From a virus, in the IMG/VR virus record IMGVR_UViG_3300030118_003168, positions 1-64,000 of that record: 64,000 nucleotides of DNA, one strand, 5' to 3'. Both the position numbers and the translations under genes were made by a program. Position 1 is the stretch's first letter, and each line of letters starts with the position of its first letter. The notes under the pieces were generated by a model. That model saw only the letters and a list, made by a program, of their open reading frames with translations, did no database searches and had not been told where the DNA came from. Shown here one piece after another: positions 1-6,585 of this stretch.

Positions 1-37
1 TTAATTCTTCTGTCTCGCTATGTCCATACTCATTCAT
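1..37 (-). CDS. Start of a leftward gene, cut by the window edge
   Basis: An ATG at 37-35 on the minus strand opens a frame (MNEYGHSETEEL) that runs off the left edge. It follows a GGTGAAATAA ribosome site and overlaps the end of the upstream zinc-ribbon gene, the pattern seen across the leftward arm. Only 12 codons are visible, so no function can be given. Confidence 0.4.
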   Translation of the reverse strand, partial: MNEYGHSETEEL

Positions 38-149
38 TTATTTCACCTGCCTTTTCTTGTAGTTCAGTCAAACAAGTATAACAATAAGGTCTTTTCTTAC
101 TGACTACTACATTACAGCCGATACATCTATATTGTGGTTTTATTTTCAT
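30..149 (-). CDS. Zinc-ribbon miniprotein, 39 aa
   Basis: The protein begins MKIKPQYRCIGC and carries two CxxC pairs (C9/C12 and C23/C26), the layout of a minimal zinc ribbon. A strong GGAGGAATAAAA site precedes the ATG at 149. The same leader sequence precedes the next zinc-ribbon gene at 280, so the two probably arose by duplication or share regulation. Such small zinc proteins in viruses may bind nucleic acid or host proteins, but the sequence does not show which. No other domain fits in this length. Confidence 0.7.
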   Translation of the reverse strand: MKIKPQYRCIGCNVVVSKKRPYCYTCLTELQEKAGEINE

Positions 150-160
150 TTTTATTCCTC

Positions 161-280
161 CTAATAATTTTTATAACTTTGTTCATTGTAGCCACAATCT
201 TTACATTGGACTCCTTCATAATTTTCTGTTTCCCATTCAAACATTGTTCCATTACATCTTGGGCATCTATATTGTTTCAT
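161..280 (-). CDS. Zinc-ribbon miniprotein, 39 aa
   Basis: The sequence starts MKQYRCPRCNGTMFEW and has a second knuckle CKDCG near residue 27, so it is a classic two-knuckle zinc ribbon. The GGAGGAATAAAA leader is nearly identical to that of the downstream gene ending at 30. It lies directly after the gene that ends at 283, in the same leftward transcription unit. Role unknown. Confidence 0.75.
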   Translation of the reverse strand: MKQYRCPRCNGTMFEWETENYEGVQCKDCGYNEQSYKNY

Positions 281-282
281 TT

Positions 283-975
283 TTATTCCTCCATTAGTGG
301 CATAGGATATTTTCTAGGCTGAGCATTATTATATGCCCTTGCTCGCCTATTCCATTTGATTGCAAACCAATTACTCGGAAACCAATCAAACGGTTGTCTG
401 TTTTTTCTCCATTCAGCAAATTCCCATTTGCCTTCACGGTAATAATGACGATAGGATTCTATTACATAATCCCATTCATTATATTCAATTCCATACTGAA
501 CTCTTGCAGTATTATAGAATACATCACGGTCTATTCTATATGAATCGTCCATAGCAATAGTTACTGGTGTTAATTTGTTTGTAGGAAATTCATAATCAGC
601 AACAATACTACGGTGTAGAATACAATCAAGGATTCTTTGATGTGTTCCATGTTCTTTATCATAACGATAAGAGTATTCATCACAAAGAGCCAAACCATGT
701 TGATAAAGCCAATCAAAGTTAGCCAAAGATTGCCTCGCCCAAATGGTTGAGGGGTGGTTTAGCATGGCTGGCTTCATTAATTCTGAACCAATCTCTTGAT
801 GAAATGCCTTAAGTTCTTTCAATTGTGGTTCTTTACCGTGTTCTTGAACATATTGCATACAAAGAATATTAGTATGCAACATTTGACAGGTTTCAGTTGG
901 CATTTTGACAATATGCTTGTCAATCATTTGTTGTGCTGATTCTCTCGGACATTTTGATAGTGCGAATATATTCAT
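283..975 (-). CDS. Conserved phage protein (DKHxVKM...ETxQML family), function unknown
   Basis: The 230-residue protein starts MNIFALSKCPRESAQQ and contains the blocks DKHIVKMPTETCQMLHTN, HPSTIWARQSLANFDWLY and ALCDEYSYRYDKEHGTH. From memory, these blocks characterise a family common in tailed phages of bacteria and archaea, whose members usually start MNIF and are annotated as hypothetical. The conserved D, H, K, E, W and R residues suggest an enzyme or nucleic-acid binder, but I do not know the activity. Its ATG overlaps the stop of the upstream gene (ATGA), so the two are translationally coupled. Confidence 0.75.
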   Translation of the reverse strand: MNIFALSKCPRESAQQMIDKHIVKMPTETCQMLHTNILCMQYVQEHGKEPQLKELKAFHQEIGSELMKPAMLNHPSTIWARQSLANFDWLYQHGLALCDEYSYRYDKEHGTHQRILDCILHRSIVADYEFPTNKLTPVTIAMDDSYRIDRDVFYNTARVQYGIEYNEWDYVIESYRHYYREGKWEFAEWRKNRQPFDWFPSNWFAIKWNRRARAYNNAQPRKYPMPLMEE

Positions 976-1196
976 TGTTCCATCCCTTCTTGACTGTTTT
1001 CTAAATTGATAATAGTGTTAATTAGTTGCTGTTTTGCTTCTTCATAGTTCTTATTATCTAAATGTAGAATAGCAACATATATCATGCCAACAATGTTTTT
1101 AAGCATAGTATTTACTATTTCTCTTAGTCTATTACATTGTTCTTCTACTGTTCTTTCAATTTCTTCAATCAATTTTCTCTTATCATCATCATTCAT
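972..1196 (-). CDS. Small helical protein, 74 aa, unknown
   Basis: It begins MNDDDKRKLIEEIERTVEEQ and is predicted almost wholly alpha-helical with a coiled-coil-like first half; the middle (MLKNIVGMIYVAILHL) is hydrophobic. A GGAGGTTATTTAA ribosome site lies before the ATG. Both ends overlap neighbours by ATGA, so it belongs to the leftward operon. No family is recognised. Confidence 0.6.
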   Translation of the reverse strand: MNDDDKRKLIEEIERTVEEQCNRLREIVNTMLKNIVGMIYVAILHLDNKNYEEAKQQLINTIINLENSQEGMEQ

Positions 1197-1354
1197 TTAA
1201 ATAACCTCCTTGCTTCTTCGTATATTTTGTAATGGTCTTTACGACCACTCATATTCTGTATTTTACAATACTCGCTTCTTTGCTTTGCTACTATTACATC
1301 AAGATTCAAGTATTCTTCTTTCCATATTCTAGTTTCTTTAACTACTTCTCTCAT
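1193..1354 (-). CDS. Small basic protein, 53 aa, unknown
   Basis: This frame, MREVVKETRIWKEEYLNL..., ends in KIYEEARRLFK and overlaps the next gene start by ATGA (1193-1196). It also overlaps the end of the upstream gene by 17 bases. Charge and helical content look like a real protein, and its stop coincides exactly with the downstream ATG. Nothing identifies a function. Confidence 0.5.
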   Translation of the reverse strand: MREVVKETRIWKEEYLNLDVIVAKQRSEYCKIQNMSGRKDHYKIYEEARRLFK

Positions 1355-1565
1355 TTTCATCTTTCATCACATTTATTTTTATTTTTAAATCTTTTAAACA
1401 ACTAGCACATATTTCTATTTGCATTTCTTCTAATTGTTCTGTTTCTAAATCAACTGCACTCAATGATAATTCATGCGTTGCTTTTAGATAACATACTTTA
1501 CAACGAATTATTTCTTCCGTTGTAAAAGGAATTTTACCTAATAGATTTTTAATCCATTCAAACAT
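1338..1565 (-). CDS. Zinc-binding protein with CxxC pairs, 75 aa
   Basis: I start it at the ATG at 1565 (MFEWIKNLLGKIP) because a GGTGAT site lies four bases upstream. CKVC and CASC pairs about 30 residues apart indicate a zinc site. The first ten residues (F-E-W-I-K-N-L-L) resemble the tryptophan-containing N-terminal tag of the late proteins, but the spacing differs and I do not count it. Function unknown. Confidence 0.6.
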   Translation of the reverse strand: MFEWIKNLLGKIPFTTEEIIRCKVCYLKATHELSLSAVDLETEQLEEMQIEICASCLKDLKIKINVMKDENERSS

Positions 1566-1577
1566 ATTAATCACCAA

Positions 1578-1798
1578 AAGGCGGAGGAAAACAAGTCATG
1601 TCTTAGAACCCACACTATTACAGAATGAAGTTTATTTCTTGTTTTTACTGTAAAAACCCCCTGTGCAGGAAAGTAAGGCTAAAATGACACCAAAATTGCC
1701 GAGGAGCAACCTGTTATACTTCGCAAATAACCGTATGACGGATTTTCCTTACTTTTATTTCATAAACCTGCTTATCAACCTAAGCATCAAAGCGAAAC
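1578..1798. other. Non-coding stretch with a closing inverted repeat; possible structured RNA
   Basis: No gene fits here. The 17-base dyad GTTTTTACTGTAAAAAC lies at 1641-1657. AAAGTAAGG at 1670-1678 pairs perfectly with CCTTACTTT at 1747-1755, enclosing 68 bases. On the minus strand this sits between the gene at 1799-1987 and the zinc protein at 1565, so it would be an intercistronic or independent RNA element. No known RNA family is recognised. Confidence 0.3.
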
Positions 1799-1987
1799 TT
1801 AGGGTTGAATAGGTAATTTAGTTTGGTCGGGGTCATAATACCATTTCAAAGGCTTTTGAATGGTTATTTGCACACCCTCACGACTACAACCTAAACAAAT
1901 ATATTTGGTTTCTTCAACCATATTTTGTTCTTCATCTAAGTAATAGTCGTGTCCAATCATTTCTATTTCTTCATGTTTACATATCAT
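1799..1987 (-). CDS. Small zinc-binding protein, 62 aa
   Basis: MICKHEEIEMIGHDYYLDEE has a C-x-H pair near the start and a CLGC pair near residue 32, a plausible C-H-C-C zinc site. The GGTGATAAT ribosome site is typical of this genome. It follows the helicase gene by nine bases, so it is probably co-transcribed with it. No family name can be given. Confidence 0.65.
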   Translation of the reverse strand: MICKHEEIEMIGHDYYLDEEQNMVEETKYICLGCSREGVQITIQKPLKWYYDPDQTKLPIQP

Positions 1988-1996
1988 ATTATCACC

Positions 1997-3430
1997 TTAA
2001 TTTAATTCGGGTCTTGGCCCTACATAAAATAAATTCTTTTTTGCTCTTGTAATTGCAACATAAGCAATATTATTTTCTTCCTGCCCACCCAACGGATGAG
2101 GCATTCTTTCTGTTGCTAGAATATAAACATTATCAGCCTCAAGACCCTTAGCCTTGTGAACTGTTGAAAGCATAATCTCTCCGTTATCTGCATTATCAAA
2201 TACTCTTTTAATTTCATATTTGATTCCACCAACTGTTGTGGCTTTATTTACAAAGATAGCAATACAATCCTTCTTATCTTCTAAAGCAAGTGCTTGTGAT
2301 ATTTTATCAGCCTTGATTAGTTTATTATATTCATAATCAAAGTTATCCATAAACATGCTCCAAAATTCTTCTGTTCCCATATTGTCGTTCTTTGTAATCT
2401 TATCAACAGAAATAATCAATCCTGCCGTCATATCCCTGCCTAAAATATATGCGTTCTTTCCTTGACTAATTAAATCATAGAAAGCACTCACTAAAGGAGC
2501 ATTATACCTACAAAGAACCATATCGTTTGTTTGGGGATTGAACGGTGCATTCTCAATAACTGTTCCGTTGATTGCATCTTTACGAGCATGGAAATCCTTT
2601 ACGAATCTATTCGCCTCTTTAACAACTGATGTTGGGCATCTCCAAGAAATACTTAGAGGAAATTCGCTTATTTCTCTCTCACCAAGTTCAAGGCTCTCGT
2701 AAAACATGCCAATACTGTTTGAGTCAGCCCCTCTAAATCCATAAATTGCTTGATTTTTGTCACCGACAATGATACATCTTCCACCTTTTACGCATTTACG
2801 GATAAGTTCTCTTTGCGCTTCATTAAAATCTTGCGCTTCATCAACAAACATTACATCATAATATGGTAAAGGATAGTTATTTTCTAATGGTAGCCAAATC
2901 ATATCGTCAAAATCAACGATATGAGTCTGTGTTCGGCACATAGTCAGAATTGCAGGAATCGCTTCTAAAGCAATTGCTAATTCTCTATCCGATTGAAAAC
3001 TAATATTGTATTCTTCAATCAAATCCATTATTGCATGTTTATCAGTTCCTTCTGTAAGAGAACCTTTCACTAAAGAAATTAGTTTCTTTAATGGTGTAAC
3101 ATAGAAGTCTTTACCAAGAAGTTCTTTAATGATATTGTTTAGTTTGAATTTATTATAGCGAGTTCTAATTCCTGCTTCTTTTATTGCTGCAAAACCAAAT
3201 GAATGAAATGTTTTTGCTTCAACATCACTTGGCAATCTTTCTGCTAATTCAGTTGCAATAGATTTGTTAAACGCTAGAAAGGCTGCCTTTGTTCCAAAAG
3301 GAAGTCTATTCGCTCCTTCAACAATAGTAAAGGTTTTACCGCAACCTGCACCTGCATTAACAAATACATGGTTATTACTATTCTCTATTGCATTCCATAT
3401 GTTTTCTTGTTCTTCTGTTCCTGTTATCAT
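1997..3430 (-). CDS. UvrD/Rep-like superfamily 1 DNA helicase
   Basis: This ATP-driven DNA helicase of 477 residues would act in viral DNA replication, recombination or repair. Visible motifs are the Walker A GAGCGKT at residues 27-33, motif Ia (FLAFNKSIA), motif II DEAQD at 197-201, motif III GDKNQAIYGFRG at 223-234, a C-terminal STVHKAKGLEADNV block and motif VI VAITRAKK. It is shorter than cellular UvrD (about 700 residues), as many phage members are. I chose the ATG at 3430, just after GGAGGTAATAAAA. An in-frame TTG 15 bases upstream would place that site inside the gene. The leader at 3464-3564 could control translation (see that entry). Confidence 0.9.
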   Translation of the reverse strand: MITGTEEQENIWNAIENSNNHVFVNAGAGCGKTFTIVEGANRLPFGTKAAFLAFNKSIATELAERLPSDVEAKTFHSFGFAAIKEAGIRTRYNKFKLNNIIKELLGKDFYVTPLKKLISLVKGSLTEGTDKHAIMDLIEEYNISFQSDRELAIALEAIPAILTMCRTQTHIVDFDDMIWLPLENNYPLPYYDVMFVDEAQDFNEAQRELIRKCVKGGRCIIVGDKNQAIYGFRGADSNSIGMFYESLELGEREISEFPLSISWRCPTSVVKEANRFVKDFHARKDAINGTVIENAPFNPQTNDMVLCRYNAPLVSAFYDLISQGKNAYILGRDMTAGLIISVDKITKNDNMGTEEFWSMFMDNFDYEYNKLIKADKISQALALEDKKDCIAIFVNKATTVGGIKYEIKRVFDNADNGEIMLSTVHKAKGLEADNVYILATERMPHPLGGQEENNIAYVAITRAKKNLFYVGPRPELN

Positions 3431-3463
3431 TTTTATTACCTCCAATTAATATTTGGGAATAGG

Positions 3464-3564
3464 TGGCCGAAGGAGGAAAACAAAGTAATTATAGGCAGGA
3501 GGTAATAACTTCCTATAATTACTTGATACTTCCCAAAGTCGCCCCTTATCCTCTACTTCGGCCA
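3464..3564 (-). promoter_or_regulatory. Structured helicase leader with anti-Shine-Dalgarno loop
   Basis: Upstream of the helicase, TGGCCGAAG (3464-3472) pairs with CTTCGGCCA (3556-3564). Inside it, AAGTAATTATAGG (3483-3495) pairs with CCTATAATTACTT (3512-3524). On the minus strand the loop of the inner 13-bp hairpin reads TTATTACCTCC, the exact complement of GGAGGTAATAA just before the helicase ATG. The pairing is seen directly; that it controls translation is inference. Confidence 0.5.
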
Positions 3565-3594
3565 TGTGTATTTTTGCAAACCCTCCTGAAAATT

Positions 3595-3612
3595 TCTGTC
3601 AAATTTGACAGA
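3595..3612. repeat. 18-bp perfect palindrome flanked by direct repeats
   Basis: TCTGTCAAATTTGACAGA is a perfect dyad, flanked on both sides by CCCTCCT (3581-3587 and 3613-3619). It lies between the helicase leader and the tRNA gene. It could be an operator for a dimeric regulator or an RNA hairpin; nothing here decides between these. Confidence 0.45.
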
Positions 3613-3656
3613 CCCTCCTAACAGAAAAGTTGTTAATAATGAATATAAGTGAGAGA

Positions 3657-3756
3657 AAATTGACTTTCAGGGTTTGATTCCTTACTTGCGGGGAAGGTGC
3701 TTATTTCAGCCAGTAGTTCTTATGGAATACCTTTTCTCCGTTATTACTGTCAATTT
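3657..3756. ncRNA. Possible structured RNA between tRNA and helicase leader
   Basis: AAATTGAC (3657-3664) pairs with GTCAATTT (3749-3756), and inside that ATTCC (3677-3681) pairs with GGAAT (3724-3728), giving a closed, branched fold of about 100 nt. On the minus strand a TATA-like ACTTATATTCA lies just upstream, immediately after the tRNA. No open reading frame occupies this stretch. Strand and family are unknown. Confidence 0.3.
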
Positions 3757-3788
3757 ATTATTTTGCAAAACTCTCATGTGAATATAAG

Positions 3789-3873
3789 TGCTGAGAGCAG
3801 GATTTGAACCTGCGAACCAAATGTGGACAGGAGTTTAAGCCCTGCGCTTTTAACCATGCTCAGCCATCTCAGC
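3789..3873 (-). tRNA. tRNA-Leu(UAA)
   Basis: The minus strand folds as a class II tRNA. The acceptor stem is GCTGAGA/TCTCAGC. The anticodon stem CAGGG/TCCTG has the loop CTTAAAC, so the anticodon TAA lies at 3837-3835. A long variable arm follows, then a T arm GCAGG-TTCAAAT-CCTGC. The discriminator is A and no CCA is encoded. The long variable arm and anticodon assign leucine, reading UUA. TTA is very frequent in this AT-rich genome, so the tRNA plausibly supports late translation. Confidence 0.9.
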
Positions 3874-3877
3874 GTAT

Positions 3878-3992
3878 TTACTTGAACAAAAAGAAATGAT
3901 TACTAATTATAATCACACGGATGAAAAACCCCACGCTTTGCATACTGTTCAAGTAATATGCGGGTGGCGAGCCGTATATAGTGCGACCCGCA
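3878..3992 (-). other. Structured non-coding stretch upstream of the tRNA
   Basis: TTACTTGAACA (3878-3888) pairs with TGTTCAAGTAA (3946-3956), enclosing a smaller TGATTA/TAATCA hairpin. Next to it, TGCGGGT (3959-3965) pairs with ACCCGCA (3986-3992). Both lie directly 5' of the tRNA on the minus strand, so they may be part of a tRNA precursor or a separate small RNA. The second hairpin contains TATATA, so part of it could instead be the tRNA promoter. Confidence 0.35.
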
Positions 3993-4029
3993 GGGGGTCA
4001 AACATTGATTGAATAAGATTTAATGGTTC

Positions 4030-4278
4030 TCAATTGAACCATGTAAGATAAATGACCCAAGAAATGAGTCCTACGATGATACTTCCCCAAAATAACTTTA
4101 ATCGTAAGTTATTGATGGGATTACATCTTTTTTTCAGACAGTAATGACTGGTTGATATAGTTCCTTTATGCACATAAGTTTCTAAAAGATGATTAGAACC
4201 TTCGGGAATATCAATTCCGCACTTTTGGCATATTTCATCTTTTTCGGCTTTTACATATACTTCTTCAACTAAACGCAT
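4030..4278 (-). CDS. Small zinc-binding membrane protein, 82 aa
   Basis: Starting at the ATG at 4278 (MRLVEEVYVKAEKDEICQKC), the first 60 residues hold CQKC and a second cysteine/histidine group (HYCLKKRC). The last 20 residues (FWGSIIVGLISWVIYLTWF) form one membrane-spanning helix. The zinc head would face the cytoplasm if the C-terminus is anchored. It lies between the structured tRNA region and a gene of the three-copy family. No family recognised. Confidence 0.6.
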   Translation of the reverse strand: MRLVEEVYVKAEKDEICQKCGIDIPEGSNHLLETYVHKGTISTSHYCLKKRCNPINNLRLKLFWGSIIVGLISWVIYLTWFN

Positions 4279-4314
4279 CACTAATCCTCAAAGAATTAAA
4301 AGGGGGGAAACACA

Positions 4315-4420
4315 GGGGAGCGAACTCCCCCATGTTTCGGCTTTATCAGAATAAATTCTGATAATTCAGTTTAAGAATCCTTAGACTCAAAAACCCCGTT
4401 GTTCAGGTCAAAGACCTGAA
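4315..4420. terminator. Cluster of three hairpins after the 4446-4913 gene
   Basis: Three strong hairpins follow one another: GGGGAG/CTCCCC with a CGAA loop (4315-4330), a 10-bp stem TTATCAGAAT/ATTCTGATAA (4343-4364), and TTCAGGTC/GACCTGAA (4402-4420). They fill the gap between two leftward genes. They may end transcription or protect the 3' end of the upstream transcript; no long T run follows any of them. Confidence 0.45.
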
Positions 4421-4445
4421 GTGCGTCCAAAAACCGCTATTACCT

Positions 4446-4913
4446 TCATTCATCAGATGGCAAAAGGCTTTCAACTGAACCATCCCAGTTTCCGTCCTTA
4501 AACATCTTAGATAGGTTATTACGGGTTCTTTTAACGACTGCTGAAGCATAATCTTCAGCACCCTCGTATGAACCGCCACCACTCTTAATGTGCTTCATGG
4601 TGATTGCACCAATAATTGCATCATGGTTGTAGTATTGAACACTTGCTTCTTCAACAACACCGCAAATGCGGTCAATTGCTACTCTAACGGAAGCAGGAAC
4701 AGCAGATTTTTGACCCCTTCGGAAAGGTGTTCCATCTCTACCCTTTAATAGAGCCTTTAATGCGCCTAAAGCAGCATCTCGCTCATTTGGGTTGTTCTGT
4801 CCTATTTGTAGGTTCAATTCAACAACTTGGCGCAATCCAGCATCCAAAGTCGTGTCGGCTTCAAGGTATTCGTTCACTTCAATAACAAGTGAATCCCATT
4901 GTGTGTTATCCAT
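4446..4913 (-). CDS. Member 1 of a three-copy viral protein family, 155 aa
   Basis: The protein starts MDNTQWDSLVIEVNEYLEA. Its C-terminal half (GGGSYEGAEDYASAVVKRTR..., then GNWDGS) aligns with the products of 7491-8030 and 9387-9893, as does the ARRG-like FRRGQKSA block. The other two copies lie in the rightward array; this diverged copy is the first gene of the leftward arm. A GTTTATATAC TATA-like box lies about 55 bases upstream. The acidic C-terminus (PSDE) is shared with the acidic tails of its paralogs. Function unknown; early expression or DNA binding is only a guess. Confidence 0.7.
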   Translation of the reverse strand: MDNTQWDSLVIEVNEYLEADTTLDAGLRQVVELNLQIGQNNPNERDAALGALKALLKGRDGTPFRRGQKSAVPASVRVAIDRICGVVEEASVQYYNHDAIIGAITMKHIKSGGGSYEGAEDYASAVVKRTRNNLSKMFKDGNWDGSVESLLPSDE

Positions 4914-4928
4914 GTTTATCTAACTCCC

Positions 4929-4975
4929 GCCCTTTTGGGCTATACTTACCACATTTGATAGGGTATATAAACAAC
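4929..4975 (-). promoter_or_regulatory. Probable promoter and leader hairpin of the leftward arm
   Basis: On the minus strand GTTTATATAC (about 4965-4974) resembles an archaeal TATA box, and the following leader contains GCCC-AAAA-GGGC (4929-4940). This is the first gene leftward of the divergent divide, so a promoter is expected here. Confidence 0.4.
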
Positions 4976-5175
4976 CCTTTGATAAATCCCTCCGATTTTT
5001 CGTTCAAGCGAAAATACAACTTTTTTCTTAGTTCCCTGTGGGGGACAAGGGGCATTTTCAACGATTCTATTTTGATTAATTGATTTCTATTTAAATCTGT
5101 TAAGATTAATTGAAATGATTTACCTTTTAACAACGGGGCGTTGAAAGTGGGAATTTTTCATATGAATTATCACCT

Positions 5176-5457
5176 TTGAGAAGATTCTCAAGATACGATA
5201 AAGTTAGATTCTTCGCATTTGTGTTGCATAACTGATTAAAAATGGCTGTTTTTGATTGAGGTTTCTCACTTTTCTCGTTTCTCACGATTCTCAATAGGTC
5301 TTTCTGTCTATTACTACATAACCCCTAAGAAACTGATAGCATAAGTAAGAAGAAATTAAGGGGTAAGTAGTAGTAGAAGAATGAATGAATGAATGAGAAA
5401 TGAGAAAATTGAGAAAAGTAAAAAAATATATTACTTATGTCTACATAACCCCTAAGA
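5176..5457. other. Repeat-rich divergent intergenic region, candidate replication origin
   Basis: Between the leftward and rightward arms (4914-5754) no convincing gene exists. Seen here are the dyad TTGAGAAGATTCTCAA (5176-5191), and a cluster of TTTCTCA-type units at 5262-5292 matched in inverted orientation by TGAGAAA-type units at 5394-5419 (about 21 of 24 bases). CTACATAACCCCTAAGA is repeated directly at 5314-5330 and 5441-5457, with an inverted-like TTAAGGGGTAAGTAGTAG between. Four GAAT units lie near 5380. The remainder to 5684 is very AT-rich. Iterons plus AT-rich DNA at a divergent divide suggest an origin. Confidence 0.4.
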
Positions 5458-5684
5458 TTCTTGCTTGACTTACATTTCGCACTTGCACAATCGGATGAGA
5501 AACCTAAATTAAATCATTATAATATAATATTAATATTAGAATATGAATACGAATTAATATAAGACCAATTGAAAATAAGATAGAGAAAGAGTAACTATTC
5601 TGAGGGGTGAAAAGTTATCCCTGATAGCAGGAATGAATATACTCTCATTTAGGATAAATCTGCGTTTTATGACGCATTCGCTAT

Positions 5685-5706
5685 CATATGGTTGTAAATT
5701 GCTTTG
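5685..5706 (+). promoter_or_regulatory. Repeated promoter element, copy 1 (CATATGG...CTTTG)
   Basis: CATATGG (5685-5691) and CTTTG (5702-5706) are present; the left CAAAG box is missing. CTTTG is flanked by AATTG/CAATT, then GGT/ACC, so the right half folds as a stem with CTTTG in the loop. A CCTATATG TATA-like box and then the ATG at 5755 follow. Confidence 0.6.
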
Positions 5707-5754
5707 CAATTAAGACCCTATATGCCGCAATCAGCCCGTTGTTGAAGTGATACT

Positions 5755-6474
5755 ATGTCTATACAATATGTAAGAACAATGAAGATTAATTACGGAGATA
5801 AAATGAACGAACTGGATTTTAACAAACTAAATGGTGCTTTGGCTGAAAAAGGTGTCTATTTGATTGACTCTTTTAGCCGTGTTGATACTGATAATTACGG
5901 TTATGTCCATGTTGAAGAAAACACTACTGTTTATGGAATTGTTATTGAAAATGAAGTCCAATTTACTGTTGATTGGGAAAGCGATGCAAAAATCATTACT
6001 GATGGTCTTTACAACCTTCACAAAGATTGCCACTACAATGAAATTAATACTACTGTTAAAACCCAAAAGTGGGCTGAGCCTGAAGGAACTCAATTACAAT
6101 TTACAATTCCTCTTGACGGTGAAGTTCAAAATTTTGACTGTTGGGGTAATAACCACATTCTTTATGAAAATGGTGCAAAAATGTATGCTTTCCTTGAGAA
6201 TGATTATATCGGAATGGTTTTGCGTTTCCGTGTTGTTTGGGAGCAAGAGAATGTTCAGCGAAAAGAAGCCATTGAAGACGCTATGGTTCAAACCGTTCTA
6301 AATGACATGGGTAAAATACAAAAAGCCGTTGAAAGCCGTCTTAAACTCAAAAAGTTTGGATATAATGTTGAAGAAGTCGGAATTGATTGTCATTTCGATG
6401 CTAAGACCGAATCAAGGTCAGAATGCGCTCCAGACATCATTAAACAAGTTAGGGAGGCAAGAAAGGGTAATTAA
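5755..6474 (+). CDS. Unknown protein, 239 aa
   Basis: The first gene of the rightward array begins MSIQYVRTMKINYGDKMNEL. A TATA-like box about 30 bases before the ATG at 5755 supports this start. A second ATG at 5803 (MNELDFNKLNG) is preceded by GGAGAT and is a real alternative. The protein is acidic, without membrane segments or cysteine clusters, and looks mixed alpha/beta with a helical C-terminus (DIIKQVREARKGN). No family is recognised. The small array genes around it suggest an early, host-directed or replication-related role, which is speculation. Confidence 0.65.
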   Translation: MSIQYVRTMKINYGDKMNELDFNKLNGALAEKGVYLIDSFSRVDTDNYGYVHVEENTTVYGIVIENEVQFTVDWESDAKIITDGLYNLHKDCHYNEINTTVKTQKWAEPEGTQLQFTIPLDGEVQNFDCWGNNHILYENGAKMYAFLENDYIGMVLRFRVVWEQENVQRKEAIEDAMVQTVLNDMGKIQKAVESRLKLKKFGYNVEEVGIDCHFDAKTESRSECAPDIIKQVREARKGN

Positions 6475-6493
6475 AGCCCTTAAATCCGTAAGA

Positions 6494-6505
6494 CCCCACA
6501 GGGGG
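6494..6505 (+). terminator. GC hairpin after the 5755 gene
   Basis: CCCC-ACA-GGGG follows the stop codon by about 20 bases and precedes element copy 2. Similar C/G hairpins end most genes of this array. Confidence 0.4.
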
Positions 6506-6516
6506 CAGGGTTATTG

Positions 6517-6548
6517 CAAAGCATAACCATATGGTTGTAGTTACTTTG
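6517..6548 (+). promoter_or_regulatory. Repeated promoter element, copy 2
   Basis: CAAAG (6517-6521), CCATATGG (6527-6534) and CTTTG (6544-6548) form an interrupted dyad. A TATATTTC box follows at about 6563. No protein gene lies downstream before copy 3, so this copy probably drives the non-coding RNA at 6586. Confidence 0.65.
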
Positions 6549-6585
6549 TTATACGGAAACCATATATTTCATTGTTCATGTATTA

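Noticed and set aside
1338-1565. W-tag in the leftward protein MFEWIKNLLG
   Set aside because: Spacing differs (W-I-K-N-L-L without the closing I-x-K pattern) and the gene is in the leftward arm, so chance is more likely.
3657-3756. Possible second tRNA (a T-arm-like GGTTTGATTCC on the plus strand)
   Set aside because: No matching acceptor, anticodon or D stems can be drawn; the region folds better as a different structure.
4906-5133. Leftward 75-codon frame upstream of the 4446-4913 gene
   Set aside because: It runs through the TATA-like box and leader hairpin of that gene, overlaps its start and has no ribosome site or family resemblance.
5827-6301. Long alternative frames on both strands within the 5755 gene
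   Set aside because: They mirror the codon periodicity of the real gene, have no ribosome sites and give low-complexity hydrophobic proteins.
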